Source of the DNA: Allopusillimonas lactea
GTDB taxonomy: Bacteria; Pseudomonadota; Gammaproteobacteria; Burkholderiales; Burkholderiaceae_B
NCBI RefSeq assembly: GCF_021653995.1
Contig: NZ_JAJJOZ010000007.1
Coordinates: 124,001 to 188,000, forward strand
Direction of reading: 5' to 3'
DNA length: 64,000 bases
Shown here: positions 16,913 through 26,323 of the stretch, in pieces
Layout: each line of letters opens with the position of its first letter
Position numbering within the stretch: position 1 is the first letter of the stretch
Translations under genes and position numbers: made by a program
The notes under the pieces: generated by a model
Seen by the model: only the letters and a program-made list of their open reading frames with translations
What the model was told of the DNA's origin: nothing
The model's database searches: none

Positions 16913-19900
16913 TCAGGCTACGGCGCCTTTGGGTTGGCGGCCATGGCGGTAGTCCTCCAGCAGTTCGGCGCGGCGGGCCTGGGCGGTCGCGATGCTCCTG
17001 TCTTTGACGTGGCCGTAGCCGCGGATGTCGTCGGGCAGGTTGGCCAGCGCCAGTGCGGCATCCATGTTGCGCTCGTTGAGGCTGGCTGCAAGCTCTTCGA
17101 CCAAGTTTAAGTAGTCTTGCACCAATTGCCGTTCCATGCGGCGTTCCGCCGTATGGCCGAATATGTCGAGGGCGGTGCCGCGAAGGCCTTTCATGCGGGC
17201 CAATACGCCGAAGGCGCGCATCATCCACGGTCCATAGCTGCGTTTGACCAGCTCGCCGCGCGTGTTGCGACGCGCGAGCAGGGGCGGAGCGAGGTGGAAG
17301 CGCAGGGTGTAGTCGCGCCCGGGTTCGCCTTCGAATTGTTCGCGCAACTGGGCCAGGAAGGCAGGGTCGGTGTACAGGCGCGCGACTTCGTATTCGTCTT
17401 TGTAGGCCATGAGCTTGGCCAGGTGCGTGGCCACCGCGCGCGTCACGCGGCCGGCGTGCCCGTTGGCCAGCCGGGATTCGCATTCGCGTATGCGTGCGAC
17501 CGCGCTTTGGTAGCGCGCCGCGTAGCGGCTGTTCTGATAGTTTTCGAGCCATTGGGTATTGCGGGCGACCAGTGCGTCCAGGCTTTCGGGCATGGCGATG
17601 ACGCGTGCGGTGGCAAGAGTTTCCACCTTGGCTAGCGCCGCCCGTGGCTCGGCCTGCGCCAATTGAGGCGCGATAGCCGCAACGCCCAGGTGCGCAGCGG
17701 CACGGCCCCATTCAAAGGCGGTGGCGTTCTTGTCCACGGCCACGCCATTAAGCTTCATGGCCTGCAGCAGGCTTTCTTGCGAGAGCGGGACCCAGCTCTT
17801 TTGCCAGGCATAGCCCAGCAGCAGCGGGTTGGCGTAGATGGCGTCGCCCAGCAGGGCAAGCGCCAGTGCGATGGCGTCTATGTATTCGCAGCCATCGCCC
17901 ATCGCTTCGTTCAAGCGCGCGCTGGCCGCATCGCCCGGGAAGCGCCATTTTGGGTTGTGGATGATTTCGGCGGTGGGCACCGGGGCGCTGTTGACCACCG
18001 CCTTGGTGCGCCCTTTGAGCGCTTTGCCCAGCACATCGGGCATGGCCGTCACGATGGTGTCACAGCCGATAATCAGCCGCGCTTCGCCGGTGGCGATGCG
18101 GGTGGCGTGAAGGTCGTCGGCCCGCGGTGCAAGCTGAACGTGGCTGAGCACGGCGCCGCCTTTCTGCGCCAGGCCGGCCATGTCGAGTACGCTGACCCCG
18201 CGCTGCTCGATGTGGGCCGCCATACCCAGCAGGCTGCCGATGGTGACCACGCCGGTGCCGCCGATGCCGGTGACCAGAATGCCGTAGGGTGCGGCCAGCG
18301 CGGGGACGTCTGGGGCGGGGACGTGCGGCGGCGCAGCGGGCGAGGTAGGCACTGTGGCTGTGGCGCTGGGGGCAGTGACGGAACCGGGATGCCCGCCAGC
18401 CGCACCCGCACCGGATGTGACAGCCCCCGCAGGCCGCGGTTTTTTCATCTGGGCGCCTTCGGCCGTGACAAAGCTGGGGCAGAAGCCATTGATACAGGAG
18501 AAATCTTTATTGCACGACGATTGGTTGATGCGCCGCTTGGTGCCGCGCGGTGTGTCCACGGGCTCGACTGACAGGCAGTTGGACTTGGTGGAGCAGTCGC
18601 CACAGCCCTCGCAGACAGCTTCGTTGATGAAGACGCGCCGGGCGGGATCGGGATAGGTGCCGCGCTTGCGGCGGCGGCGCTTTTCGGTGGCGCAGGTTTG
18701 GTCGTACACCAGCACCGTGGTGCCCTGGATCTCGCGCAGCATGCGCTGCACGTCGTCCAGTTCGTCTCGGTGATGGACAGCGGCGCCGCCCGCCAGAGCG
18801 ACACCCTTGTATTTTTCGGGCTCGTCCGTCACCACGACGATCTTGCGCGCGCCCTCTGCATGCACTTGCGCGATCACATCGGTGACTTTGAGTACGCCAT
18901 CCACGGGCTGCCCGCCCGTCATGGCAACGGCGTCGTTGTAGAGGATTTTGTAGGTGATATTGGCGCCTGAGGCGATGGCGGCCCGTATCGCAAGGATGCC
19001 GGAGTGGAAATACGTGCCATCGCCCAGATTGGCGAAGATATGTTTTTCGTTGGTGAAATGATGCTGGCCTATCCAGGCCGCGCCTTCGCCGCCCATATGA
19101 CTGAAGGTGGCCGTGTCGCGGTCCATCCAGATCGCCATGTAGTGGCAGCCGATACCTGCCAGCGCACGCGAGCCTTCGGGCACGCGCGTTGACGTGTTGT
19201 GTGGGCAGCCCGAACAGAACCATGGCTTGCGCTCTGGCCCGCCGGCGGTGCCGGCCTGGTCGCGCTCTTTGGCATCGAGGATGGCCATGCGCGCGGCGAT
19301 GCGCGCGCGCAGCCCTTCGGGCATGTTGGATTTGTCGAGGCGGCGGGCCAGGGCGCGCGCAATCAGGGCAGGCGACAGCTCGCCCTGCGCCGGCAGCAGC
19401 CAGGGGCCGCGCGGCACAGACCACTCGCCGCCCGCATTGTCTTTTTCGTCGAACTTGCCGAAGACGCGCGGGCGTACGTCCTCACGCCAGTTGTAGAGTT
19501 CTTCCTTGAGTGTGTACTCGAGAATTTGGCGCTTTTCTTCCACCACCAGGATCTCTTCGAGACCAGTGGCGAACTCGCGTGCGTCTTGCGCATTCAGCGG
19601 CCAGACACAACCGATTTTCATCAGACGTATGCCCAATTGCGCACAAGCCTCGTCGTCCAGCCCCAGCTCGACCAGTGCCTGGCGCGTATCCAGGTACGCC
19701 TTGCCGGCCGCCATAATGCCAAAGCGTGGCTGGGGTGAATCGATGACAATGCGGTTCAGGCGATTGGCGCGCACATAGGCCAGCGCCGCATACCACTTGT
19801 AGTTGAATAGCCGCGCCTCTTGGTCCAGCGGGGGGTCGGGCCAGCGTATGCCGAGCCCGCCGGCCGGCAGGATGAAGTTGTCGGGCAAAATGATGCGGAC

Positions 19901-20584
19901 GCGATCAGGGTCGATGTCCACCGAGGCCGTGGACTCGACCACCTCGGTTACGCACTTCATGGCCACCCATAGGCCGGCGTAGCGACTCATGGCCCATCCG
20001 TGCAGGCCGTAGTCCAGGTATTCCTGGACATTGGCAGGGTAGAGCACGGGGATGCCGGCGGAGATCAGGTCGTGCTCGGACTGGTGTGCCACGGTAGAGG
20101 ACTTGGCACCGTGGTCGTCGCCCGCCAGCACCAGCACGCCGCCATGCGGCGAGGTGCCGGCGGAATTTGCGTGCTTGAACACGTCCATGGAGCGGTCTAC
20201 GCCCGGCCCTTTGCCGTACCACATGGCGAACACGCCGTCGCGGTTTGCGTGCGGGGTGAGCGCAATCTGCTGGGTGCCCCAGACCGAAGTGGCCGCGAGG
20301 TCTTCATTCAGGCCCGGCTGGAAGACGATGTCGTGCGCGGCCAGATGTGGCTTTGCCTTCCAGATGGCTTGGTCGATTGCGCCCAGCGGCGAACCGCGGT
20401 AGCCGGAAATGAAGCCGGCGGTGTTCAAGCCCGCGGCGCGGTCTTGCGCCTTTTGCAGCATGGGCAGGCGCACCAGCGCCTGCGTGCCGCTCATGTAGGC
20501 GCGGCCCTTTTCCAGTGTGTATTTATCGTCCAGACTGACAGTGGCAAGCGCCGAAAGCGCCGCCTGATCAAGGGGGGCATTCAT
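16913..20584 (-). CDS. Indolepyruvate:ferredoxin oxidoreductase, fused alpha-beta type
   Basis: A 1223-residue thiamine-diphosphate enzyme that oxidatively decarboxylates 2-oxoacids, classically aryl pyruvates, to acyl-CoA. The N-terminal half holds the pyrimidine-binding domain (opening KGRAYMSGTQALVRLPMLQ), then CSGCPHNTSTRVPEG and the TPP motif LGDGTYFHSGILAIRAA. A Cys-rich Fe-S segment follows (CEGCGDC, then SCNKDFSCINGFCPSF), then an Ala/Pro/Thr linker at about 715-763, and the gamma-type domain (GIGGTGVVTIGSLLGMAA). This fused form is common in Alphaproteobacteria and Betaproteobacteria and is used in phenylalanine/tyrosine and related catabolism. It lies convergent to the Liv-type operon and divergent from a LysR regulator. 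Confidence 0.92.
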   Translation of the reverse strand: MNAPLDQAALSALATVSLDDKYTLEKGRAYMSGTQALVRLPMLQKAQDRAAGLNTAGFISGYRGSPLGAIDQAIWKAKPHLAAHDIVFQPGLNEDLAATSVWGTQQIALTPHANRDGVFAMWYGKGPGVDRSMDVFKHANSAGTSPHGGVLVLAGDDHGAKSSTVAHQSEHDLISAGIPVLYPANVQEYLDYGLHGWAMSRYAGLWVAMKCVTEVVESTASVDIDPDRVRIILPDNFILPAGGLGIRWPDPPLDQEARLFNYKWYAALAYVRANRLNRIVIDSPQPRFGIMAAGKAYLDTRQALVELGLDDEACAQLGIRLMKIGCVWPLNAQDAREFATGLEEILVVEEKRQILEYTLKEELYNWREDVRPRVFGKFDEKDNAGGEWSVPRGPWLLPAQGELSPALIARALARRLDKSNMPEGLRARIAARMAILDAKERDQAGTAGGPERKPWFCSGCPHNTSTRVPEGSRALAGIGCHYMAIWMDRDTATFSHMGGEGAAWIGQHHFTNEKHIFANLGDGTYFHSGILAIRAAIASGANITYKILYNDAVAMTGGQPVDGVLKVTDVIAQVHAEGARKIVVVTDEPEKYKGVALAGGAAVHHRDELDDVQRMLREIQGTTVLVYDQTCATEKRRRRKRGTYPDPARRVFINEAVCEGCGDCSTKSNCLSVEPVDTPRGTKRRINQSSCNKDFSCINGFCPSFVTAEGAQMKKPRPAGAVTSGAGAAGGHPGSVTAPSATATVPTSPAAPPHVPAPDVPALAAPYGILVTGIGGTGVVTIGSLLGMAAHIEQRGVSVLDMAGLAQKGGAVLSHVQLAPRADDLHATRIATGEARLIIGCDTIVTAMPDVLGKALKGRTKAVVNSAPVPTAEIIHNPKWRFPGDAASARLNEAMGDGCEYIDAIALALALLGDAIYANPLLLGYAWQKSWVPLSQESLLQAMKLNGVAVDKNATAFEWGRAAAHLGVAAIAPQLAQAEPRAALAKVETLATARVIAMPESLDALVARNTQWLENYQNSRYAARYQSAVARIRECESRLANGHAGRVTRAVATHLAKLMAYKDEYEVARLYTDPAFLAQLREQFEGEPGRDYTLRFHLAPPLLARRNTRGELVKRSYGPWMMRAFGVLARMKGLRGTALDIFGHTAERRMERQLVQDYLNLVEELAASLNERNMDAALALANLPDDIRGYGHVKDRSIATAQARRAELLEDYRHGRQPKGAVA

Positions 20585-20711
20585 TGCGGGGGAGTCTCCT
20601 GTGTTATGTGTATGGCGGCCGGGGTGTGGCCGCTTCCCTGCATTCCTAGTGTATGAGGCCTTCCCGGTATCGTAAAATTACATTTTCAGTTACCAGATAT
20701 CAGCAAAACAG

Positions 20712-21635
20712 ATGAAGAGCGAAGTCACGCTGCGCCAGTTCCGGTATTTCATTGCGGCGGCGACAACAGGGCAGTTTTCGGCCGCAGCGGTGCAGGAACA
20801 TGTCTCCCAGTCGGCAGTTACGAGCGCAGTGCAAAACCTTGAGCATCAGCTAAAGGTCAAGTTGTTCGATCGCCTGCCGCATGGCGTGGCCCTTACACCA
20901 GAGGGGCAGGTGTTCTTCCACCATGCGCGGCATGTCATGGACTCCGTTAACGATGCCATGCGGCACGCCAGCCTTGTGCCGCAAAGTGCGCAGGGAACGA
21001 TACGCGTTGCGGCGACGTATACCGTACTAGGTTATTTTCTACCCGACTTGCTCAGCCGGTTCAAGCGAAGCTATCCGCAGGTGGAGATTGATCTGGTCGA
21101 CATGGACAGGCGCGAACTTGAGGTTGCGCTGGACAGCGGCACCATCGATCTTGGCGTCGGGCTGTTGTCGAACATCAATGTTGCGTCGCGCCATGGGCGG
21201 CGGTTGTTGATTAGTTCACGGCGGCGCGTATGGGTAGGGGCGGAGCATCCCCTGGCGGGTGAATCTGTGGTGACGCTTGCTGATATCGCACGCCATCCTT
21301 ATATCCTGCTCACGGTGGACGATGCCGACACGGCGGCCATGCGGCATTGGCGCAAGGCCGCGCCGCTCACGATCGCCATGCGCACCAGCTCGCTGGAAGC
21401 GGTGCGCGGGCTGGTGGCATACGGGTTTGGCGTGTCCATTCTTTCCGACCTGGTGTACAGGCCATGGTCACTGGAAGGAAAAAAGATTGTCGCGATACCC
21501 ATCGCCGATCCGATAGCGCCCATGGATGTGGGCCTGTTGTGGCCCGCGCGGCGCGAACCGGCCGGGTTGGCGGATGCCTTCCGGCAATTCCTGGTGCAGG
21601 CATGCGAGGCTCGCAGCGAAGGCGCGGCTGCCTAG
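20712..21635 (+). CDS. LysR-family transcriptional regulator
   Basis: A 307-residue regulator with an N-terminal helix-turn-helix (about residues 7-65: LRQFRYFIAAATTGQFSAAA, then VTSAVQNLEHQLKVKLFDR) and a LysR substrate-binding domain (about 95-295). It is divergent from the indolepyruvate oxidoreductase with 127 bases between starts, so that gene is the likely target, and the coinducer may be an aromatic acid. The effector is not deducible from sequence. Confidence 0.9.
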   Translation: MKSEVTLRQFRYFIAAATTGQFSAAAVQEHVSQSAVTSAVQNLEHQLKVKLFDRLPHGVALTPEGQVFFHHARHVMDSVNDAMRHASLVPQSAQGTIRVAATYTVLGYFLPDLLSRFKRSYPQVEIDLVDMDRRELEVALDSGTIDLGVGLLSNINVASRHGRRLLISSRRRVWVGAEHPLAGESVVTLADIARHPYILLTVDDADTAAMRHWRKAAPLTIAMRTSSLEAVRGLVAYGFGVSILSDLVYRPWSLEGKKIVAIPIADPIAPMDVGLLWPARREPAGLADAFRQFLVQACEARSEGAAA

Positions 21636-21644
21636 GCGTGGCAG

Positions 21645-21669
21645 TCCTGCGCGAGGTTCACGCGCAGGA
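21645..21669. terminator. Terminator-like hairpin after the LysR gene
   Basis: TCCTGCGCG and CGCGCAGGA form a perfect 9-bp stem with a 7-base loop, nine bases after the LysR stop codon and between convergent genes. No T run follows, so intrinsic termination is uncertain. Confidence 0.45.
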
Positions 21670-21766
21670 GCTTGGTCGCGGCTGCCGGTGCCGCAGTGTG
21701 CAATCAAGAGGAGTGGTGATGCGCCGTTGATGAACGGCCGTCGTGTGGCCCGCCGTACCCGATGCC

Positions 21767-23074
21767 TCACGGGATCAGCGCCAGCCCCACCCGTACCTGC
21801 GACCCTGATTTCTGGTTGTAGTCCAGCAGAGTGGCGCCATACCCTTTGGTGTATTGCGCGTACAGATACCCATTCATGTTCAGGAAGGTGCGCTGCAGCG
21901 GCCATGCCGCCTCGAGTTGCGTAAAGTAGCGGCTTTCGGTGCCGCGCCTGTACAGGCCACTGAGTACCAGGCCGTTGTCCTGTGCCCAGCGCAGCTTCCA
22001 GTCGACGTAACCGAAGTGGTCGGCGTAGTCGCTGTTTTCTTTGACGGCGAAGTAATTCTTGAAACGGGGTGCAAAAGTGAGCGTGCTGCCGCCGCCGAAG
22101 CGATAGTTGAATTCGGGCTGCACGTAATAGAAATTGAGGGAACGCGATTCGTCGTCGCTTTTCCCGTTGGATTCATGCTCCACGCCGGCCTGCAGGCCCA
22201 CGAACCAAGGCTCGCGCGCATCGCGCCACAAGGCATCCTTGCGCCAGAACACGCTGGGCTTGAAGGAGGTATCGACGAAAGGTGATGAATCGGAGGATAA
22301 ATCCCATAGCGCTGTTTGCGTATAACCGACGTAGAAGTGGTCTACGAAATCGGGCCGGGCGGGATCTTTCGGACGGAACAGGCGGTATTTCAGGCTGATC
22401 TGGTAGCGCGCGTAGCGCCCATTGTTGTCGCCCACGGCGAAGTACACCGGTTCGTAGGGTTGCAGCGCGTTGCGGAAATTTTCGAAGCCCGAAGCCAGCG
22501 TATTGGTTTGCGACGATACCGAGGTGGGGGCGGGCCCCACAACGGGTGACGCACCCGCCTCAAGCACCACACGGCTGGGCAGGGCAGGGTCTTGTACGCC
22601 GGGTGTGCCCGACTTGCCGGCATCCACCACCGGGCCCATGGCGGGTGCGGCGGCAATTGCTGTATCGCCGGGCAGGCGTGCGTCAAAAGCCAGCAGCGTT
22701 GCGTCGCCTTCCACGTTCACGGCCTGCAGGCCGCGCACGTTGCTGGGCACGATTGCCTTCCAGGAAATCTGGACGAAATTATTGACTGGCACGCTGTATG
22801 CGCCCTGGCCCTCGGTAAGGTAGGCAATGCTGCGCGTGGCCTGGCCATCTGGCCCGCGCCACTGAATGACCAGCTTGCGCGGCGCCGTCCAGTCTAGTGC
22901 GGAGGTGGTGTCGTTGAAGAGAATGCCGGTAATGTTGATCGTGTCGCCGGGCGCCGCCTGCGTTTGGGCAAGTTTATACGTGATGCCCGCAAGCGCGGCG
23001 GAACTGGCGAGCGCACTGCCCGCCAGCACCGCAACGCCCAGCAGGCGAACCGAAGAATATGTTGAAAAAGCCAT
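21767..23074 (-). CDS. pldA: Outer-membrane phospholipase A
   Basis: A 435-residue protein with a signal peptide (SALASSAALA near residue 30). A beta-rich N-terminal part covers about 30-150, and the OmpPLA barrel covers about 190-435. The family signature is EHESNGKSDDESRS then LNFYYVQP (about residues 295-320), where the histidine and serine are catalytic and the asparagine orients the histidine. It hydrolyses phospholipids that reach the outer leaflet and so preserves outer-membrane asymmetry. It is longer than E. coli PldA (about 290 residues) because of the N-terminal extension. I start it at MAFSTYS; ten upstream residues are probably untranslated. Confidence 0.85.
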   Translation of the reverse strand: MAFSTYSSVRLLGVAVLAGSALASSAALAGITYKLAQTQAAPGDTINITGILFNDTTSALDWTAPRKLVIQWRGPDGQATRSIAYLTEGQGAYSVPVNNFVQISWKAIVPSNVRGLQAVNVEGDATLLAFDARLPGDTAIAAAPAMGPVVDAGKSGTPGVQDPALPSRVVLEAGASPVVGPAPTSVSSQTNTLASGFENFRNALQPYEPVYFAVGDNNGRYARYQISLKYRLFRPKDPARPDFVDHFYVGYTQTALWDLSSDSSPFVDTSFKPSVFWRKDALWRDAREPWFVGLQAGVEHESNGKSDDESRSLNFYYVQPEFNYRFGGGSTLTFAPRFKNYFAVKENSDYADHFGYVDWKLRWAQDNGLVLSGLYRRGTESRYFTQLEAAWPLQRTFLNMNGYLYAQYTKGYGATLLDYNQKSGSQVRVGLALIP

Positions 23075-23152
23075 GGGAAATCTGAATGGAAAGACCCAAG
23101 GCAATGTAACACCGCACGATGAAACCAGGGCAACCGGATGTAAAGAAACCTT

Positions 23153-23181
23153 TTTCCCTCATTGGTCGTGCGGGATATAAT
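23153..23181 (+). promoter_or_regulatory. Candidate promoter of tRNA-Arg
   Basis: A perfect -10 hexamer TATAAT (23176-23181) with a weak -35 (TTTCCC, 23153-23158) at 17-base spacing. The predicted start is about 20 bases before the tRNA. A GC-rich stretch follows the -10 as in stable-RNA promoters. Confidence 0.5.
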
Positions 23182-23209
23182 GGGCCGCCTCGCCGATTGG
23201 CGGGCCTAT

Positions 23210-23283
<74 letters not shown>

Positions 23284-23441
23284 CACTTCATATGTCGCAC
23301 TAAAAAGCCTGCTTTCAAGTCTCCTTGGCCTGGCCCGCTGCGTATGGGTGGCACCGCCCGACCGTACCTTGCCATAGCCGCATCCCTCTGTCTTGAAAGG
23401 CCGCAACGCGTTTTATCTTCATGCCATTATTTCGATTTATG

Positions 23442-23458
23442 TATCGAATATCGAAACA
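23442..23458. promoter_or_regulatory. Candidate IclR operator A upstream of the Bug operon
   Basis: TATCGAATATCGAAACA. Its reverse complement TTTCGATATTCGATA matches 13 of 15 bases of the near-palindrome at 28360-28374, upstream of the IclR gene. A further TTTCGAT lies at 23430-23436, so TTTCGAT and ATCGAAA face each other around it. Position and similarity suggest one regulator binds both places. Confidence 0.55.
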
Positions 23459-23529
23459 TAGATTGATCGTGCGGCCAGTAAGTATAGATTAGGCGATGCA
23501 GCATACTTATTACATGGAGACGCTTTTCT

Positions 23530-24513
23530 ATGCGTGTTTTATTTTCGGCCCTTCTCGGCTGTACCCTGTCGCTGTCGTTCGCTTCATACGCAATAGCGAA
23601 TACCGCCGACTATCCCAATAAGCCCATTCGTTTCGTCGTGCCGTATCCTCCTGGCGGCTTGGGAGACACTTTCTCCCGCGCGCTGGGGCGGGGCCTGGCT
23701 GAACAGTTGGGGCAGCCAGTCATCGTGGAAAACAAACCCGGCGCGAGCCAGGTCATCGGCGCGGAACAGGTTCTCCGGGCCCCTGCGGATGGCTATACCC
23801 TGTTTTTGTCGTCGATGACGAGTTTGGCGACCAATCTGGGTTCGCATAGCCAGCTTTCCTACGATCCGATCAAAGACTTCGCCCCTGTCAGCAAGCTGTT
23901 TTCGTCAGCGTTGTATCTGGCCGTGAAGTCGGATTTGCCCATTAAAAGCGTGGCGGATCTGGTGAAGGAGGCCAAAGCGCAGCCAGGTACGCTGTCTTAC
24001 GCGTCGCTGGGGCTGGGCGGTAGTCTGCATTTGGCGGGCGAGCTGTTTTCCCAAGCTGCCGGCATTAATATGCTGCACGTTCCTTATAAGGGGAGTGTGC
24101 CTGCGCTTACTGATGTCATGGGCGGTGTCGTCACGATGATTTTTGATGGCGGATCGACAGTTGCTCCACAGGTAAAGGCAGGCAAACTGCGGGTGTTGGC
24201 CGTAACCGGCAAGCAGCGTTCGTCGATCGATGGGCTAGAGAATGTGCCCACCATGGCTGAGGAAGGTTTCCCAACTGTGGACGTTGGCGTGTGGTGGGGC
24301 CTGTCAGTGCGCGGCGGCACGTCCGACGCCATTGTTGAACGTCTGTCTAAAGCGGTGAATGTCGTCATCAACGAGCCGCAGTTCCGCAGTTCTCTGAGCG
24401 GCACCGGGATGGACATCCAGGGGAGCACACCCAAGGAATATGGCGAGTTCATCGAGAGCGAGGCCGTGCGCTGGCCGGCATTCATGAAGCAGATAGGTGT
24501 CGTGCCGCAATAA
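23530..24513 (+). CDS. Bug-family tripartite tricarboxylate transporter binding protein
   Basis: A 327-residue periplasmic protein with a signal peptide (about 1-23, cleaved before NTADYP) and the Bug opening YPNKPIRFVVPYPPGGLGDT. Bug proteins bind carboxylates such as citrate, aspartate, nicotinate or aromatic acids and feed TctAB-type permeases or sensory systems. No TctA/TctB permease is in the window, so it must use one encoded elsewhere or serve in sensing. It is first in an operon with the CoA-transferase, DUF35 and thiolase-like genes (9-base gap to the next), which implies its ligand is the acid metabolised by the cluster. Confidence 0.92.
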   Translation: MRVLFSALLGCTLSLSFASYAIANTADYPNKPIRFVVPYPPGGLGDTFSRALGRGLAEQLGQPVIVENKPGASQVIGAEQVLRAPADGYTLFLSSMTSLATNLGSHSQLSYDPIKDFAPVSKLFSSALYLAVKSDLPIKSVADLVKEAKAQPGTLSYASLGLGGSLHLAGELFSQAAGINMLHVPYKGSVPALTDVMGGVVTMIFDGGSTVAPQVKAGKLRVLAVTGKQRSSIDGLENVPTMAEEGFPTVDVGVWWGLSVRGGTSDAIVERLSKAVNVVINEPQFRSSLSGTGMDIQGSTPKEYGEFIESEAVRWPAFMKQIGVVPQ

Positions 24514-24522
24514 GGGGCAGTC

Positions 24523-25212
24523 ATGCTAAACAAAGTACGCCAGTCGGTTCGGGAAGCGCTGGACGGGATCTTTGATGGTGCCACGATTCTGGTTGGCGGC
24601 TTTGGCGGTGCGGGCCTTCCGTACGAGCTTGTGCATGCGCTGATTGACCAGGGTGCCAGCGACCTCACCATTGTGAACAACAATTCGGGTACGGGCACCG
24701 ATGGCCTCACGGCGCTGGTGGCTGCGGGCCGGGTCAGGAAAATGATTTGCTCCTTCCCCCGCGCCGCCGATCCTAGAAGTGATCCGAATATCTTTCAGTC
24801 GTGGTATCGGGCGGGAAAGGTGCAGCTCGAGGTTGTGCCGCAAGGCACCATCGTAGAGCGCCTGCGCGCCGCTGGCGCGGGGATAGGCGGGTTCTACACG
24901 AAGGTCGGTGCTGGAACCGTGATGGCCGAAGGCAAGGAAACCCGTGAGATCGATGGGTGTGAGCATGTGCTGGAGTACCCCCTGCACGGGGACTTCGCAC
25001 TGATCAAGGGCGACATGGCTGATCGGTGGGGCAATGTCACGTACCGCAAGGCCGCAAGAAACTTTAATCCCGTGATGGCCATGGCTGCGACAACGACGAT
25101 TGCGCAGGTGAGTGAAATCGTCGAGCTGGGAGAATTGAACCCAGAGCACGTTGCGACACCCGGTATTTTTGTACAGCGCGTGGTGAGACTAATTCCTGAA
25201 GCAAGGGGCTGA
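24523..25212 (+). CDS. CoA-transferase subunit A (3-oxoacid / 3-oxoadipate type)
   Basis: A 229-residue family I CoA-transferase alpha subunit. It contains the CoA-binding glycine motif GGFGGAGLPYELVHAL (about residues 25-40) and continues as in PcaI/ScoA through GSTGTDG-like NSGTGTDGL and LHGDFALIKG. It pairs with the B subunit two bases downstream to move CoA from a donor such as succinyl-CoA to a carboxylic acid. Length fits the family (about 230). In this operon it would activate or recycle the acid produced by the aldolase or oxygenase steps; the actual acid is unknown. Confidence 0.9.
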   Translation: MLNKVRQSVREALDGIFDGATILVGGFGGAGLPYELVHALIDQGASDLTIVNNNSGTGTDGLTALVAAGRVRKMICSFPRAADPRSDPNIFQSWYRAGKVQLEVVPQGTIVERLRAAGAGIGGFYTKVGAGTVMAEGKETREIDGCEHVLEYPLHGDFALIKGDMADRWGNVTYRKAARNFNPVMAMAATTTIAQVSEIVELGELNPEHVATPGIFVQRVVRLIPEARG

Positions 25213-25214
25213 TA

Positions 25215-25925
25215 ATGTCGTCCACACCTATTATGTCTTCCGTGCCAATCGCAGGCCTGGGCCGGGACCAGATTGCGGCCCGTGTAGCCCGCGATATTCA
25301 GGACGGCTGGTACGTCAATCTTGGGATTGGCGCACCGGAACGCGTGGCCAACTACATTCCGCACGACAAGGATGTCATTCTGCATAGCGAGAACGGCATT
25401 CTTGGCATGGGGGAAACCGTGCCGTCCGCTGAGGCCGACTGGGATTTGATCAATGCGGGCAAGCGTCCGATCAGCCTGTTGAACGGCGGTGCATTTTTTG
25501 ATCATGTGGTTTCGTTCACCATGATGCGTGGCGGGCATCTCGACTTGTGTCTGCTCGGCGCGTACCAGGTGTCGCAGTGCGGCGATCTGGCAAATTGGTG
25601 GACGGGTGGTGAAGAGATGCCTGCTGTGGGCGGTGCAATGGATCTTGTGACTGGCGCGCGGCGCCTTTTCGTCATGATGGATCATGTCAGCAAGGCGGGT
25701 GAGCCCAAGATTGTCGGTGCGTGCACGTATCCCTTGACCGGCCGTAAGGTTGTTGACCGCATATACACCAATCTGGCCGTGATCGATGTGACCGATGAGG
25801 GGCTGTTGGTTCGCGAAATGGTGGAGTCCCTGACATTCGATGCGTTGCAGGCATTGACCGGTGCGCCGATACATCCGGCGGCCGATATGGGCGTCTTGTC
25901 GATGACAGAGGAGGCTGCGCGATGA
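25215..25925 (+). CDS. CoA-transferase subunit B
   Basis: A 236-residue beta subunit with the catalytic glutamate E59 in SENGILGMGE, preceded by the typical VNLGIGAPERVANYIP, and the later GGAMDLVTGARR. The glutamate forms the covalent acyl/CoA intermediate. It resembles PcaJ/ScoB. It starts two bases after subunit A stops and overlaps the DUF35 gene by four bases (ATGA), so the operon is tightly coupled. Confidence 0.92.
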   Translation: MSSTPIMSSVPIAGLGRDQIAARVARDIQDGWYVNLGIGAPERVANYIPHDKDVILHSENGILGMGETVPSAEADWDLINAGKRPISLLNGGAFFDHVVSFTMMRGGHLDLCLLGAYQVSQCGDLANWWTGGEEMPAVGGAMDLVTGARRLFVMMDHVSKAGEPKIVGACTYPLTGRKVVDRIYTNLAVIDVTDEGLLVREMVESLTFDALQALTGAPIHPAADMGVLSMTEEAAR

Positions 25926-26323
25926 ATGGTGCACACTCGTCCAGCCCTGAGGCGGGCGCGGAGCAACAGTATTTTGCGTTCATACGCGCCGGACAATGGA
26001 AAATCCAGCGCTGCCTATCCTGTAGCCGTCATGTTTTTTATCCCCGGCAGTATTGCCCTCACTGTCACAAAGATTCCTTCGAGTGGGTCGCGCCCAAGGG
26101 CGGCGGCACTGTGTACTCTCTGACCCAGGTGGCATCTCGCGATGGCGATGGCCCTGTGGTCCTACTGGTGGATCTTGATGAAGGCGTTCGTGTCATGGGT
26201 GGTGCATGCGTCGATGATATGGCGCACATCCGCATAGGCTCACGCGTCACGGGCGGGCTTGCCGCCGGCGATGAACAGGGATACATCATGTTTGAACCGG
26301 AGCATCCAGCGCATGACATCTAG
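25922..26323 (+). CDS. DUF35 Zn-ribbon/OB-fold protein
   Basis: A 133-residue protein. The N-terminal rubredoxin-like zinc ribbon has CLSC (about residue 38) and CPHC (about 52), and an OB-fold follows (about 60-130: GTVYSLTQVASRDGDGPVVL). DUF35/ChsH2-type proteins bind thiolase-superfamily partners and present the acyl-CoA; the best-known cases are steroid side-chain Ltp2-ChsH2 aldolases and thiolase-associated homologues. Here the stop overlaps the start of a cysteine-less thiolase-like gene, exactly the arrangement expected for such a complex. Confidence 0.85.
   Translation: MNGAHSSSPEAGAEQQYFAFIRAGQWKIQRCLSCSRHVFYPRQYCPHCHKDSFEWVAPKGGGTVYSLTQVASRDGDGPVVLLVDLDEGVRVMGGACVDDMAHIRIGSRVTGGLAAGDEQGYIMFEPEHPAHDI

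Noticed and set aside
18290..18440. Frameshift or boundary between two genes in the IOR gene
   Set aside because: The Ala/Pro/Thr-rich stretch stays in frame and joins two domains, as expected for a linker in the fused enzyme.
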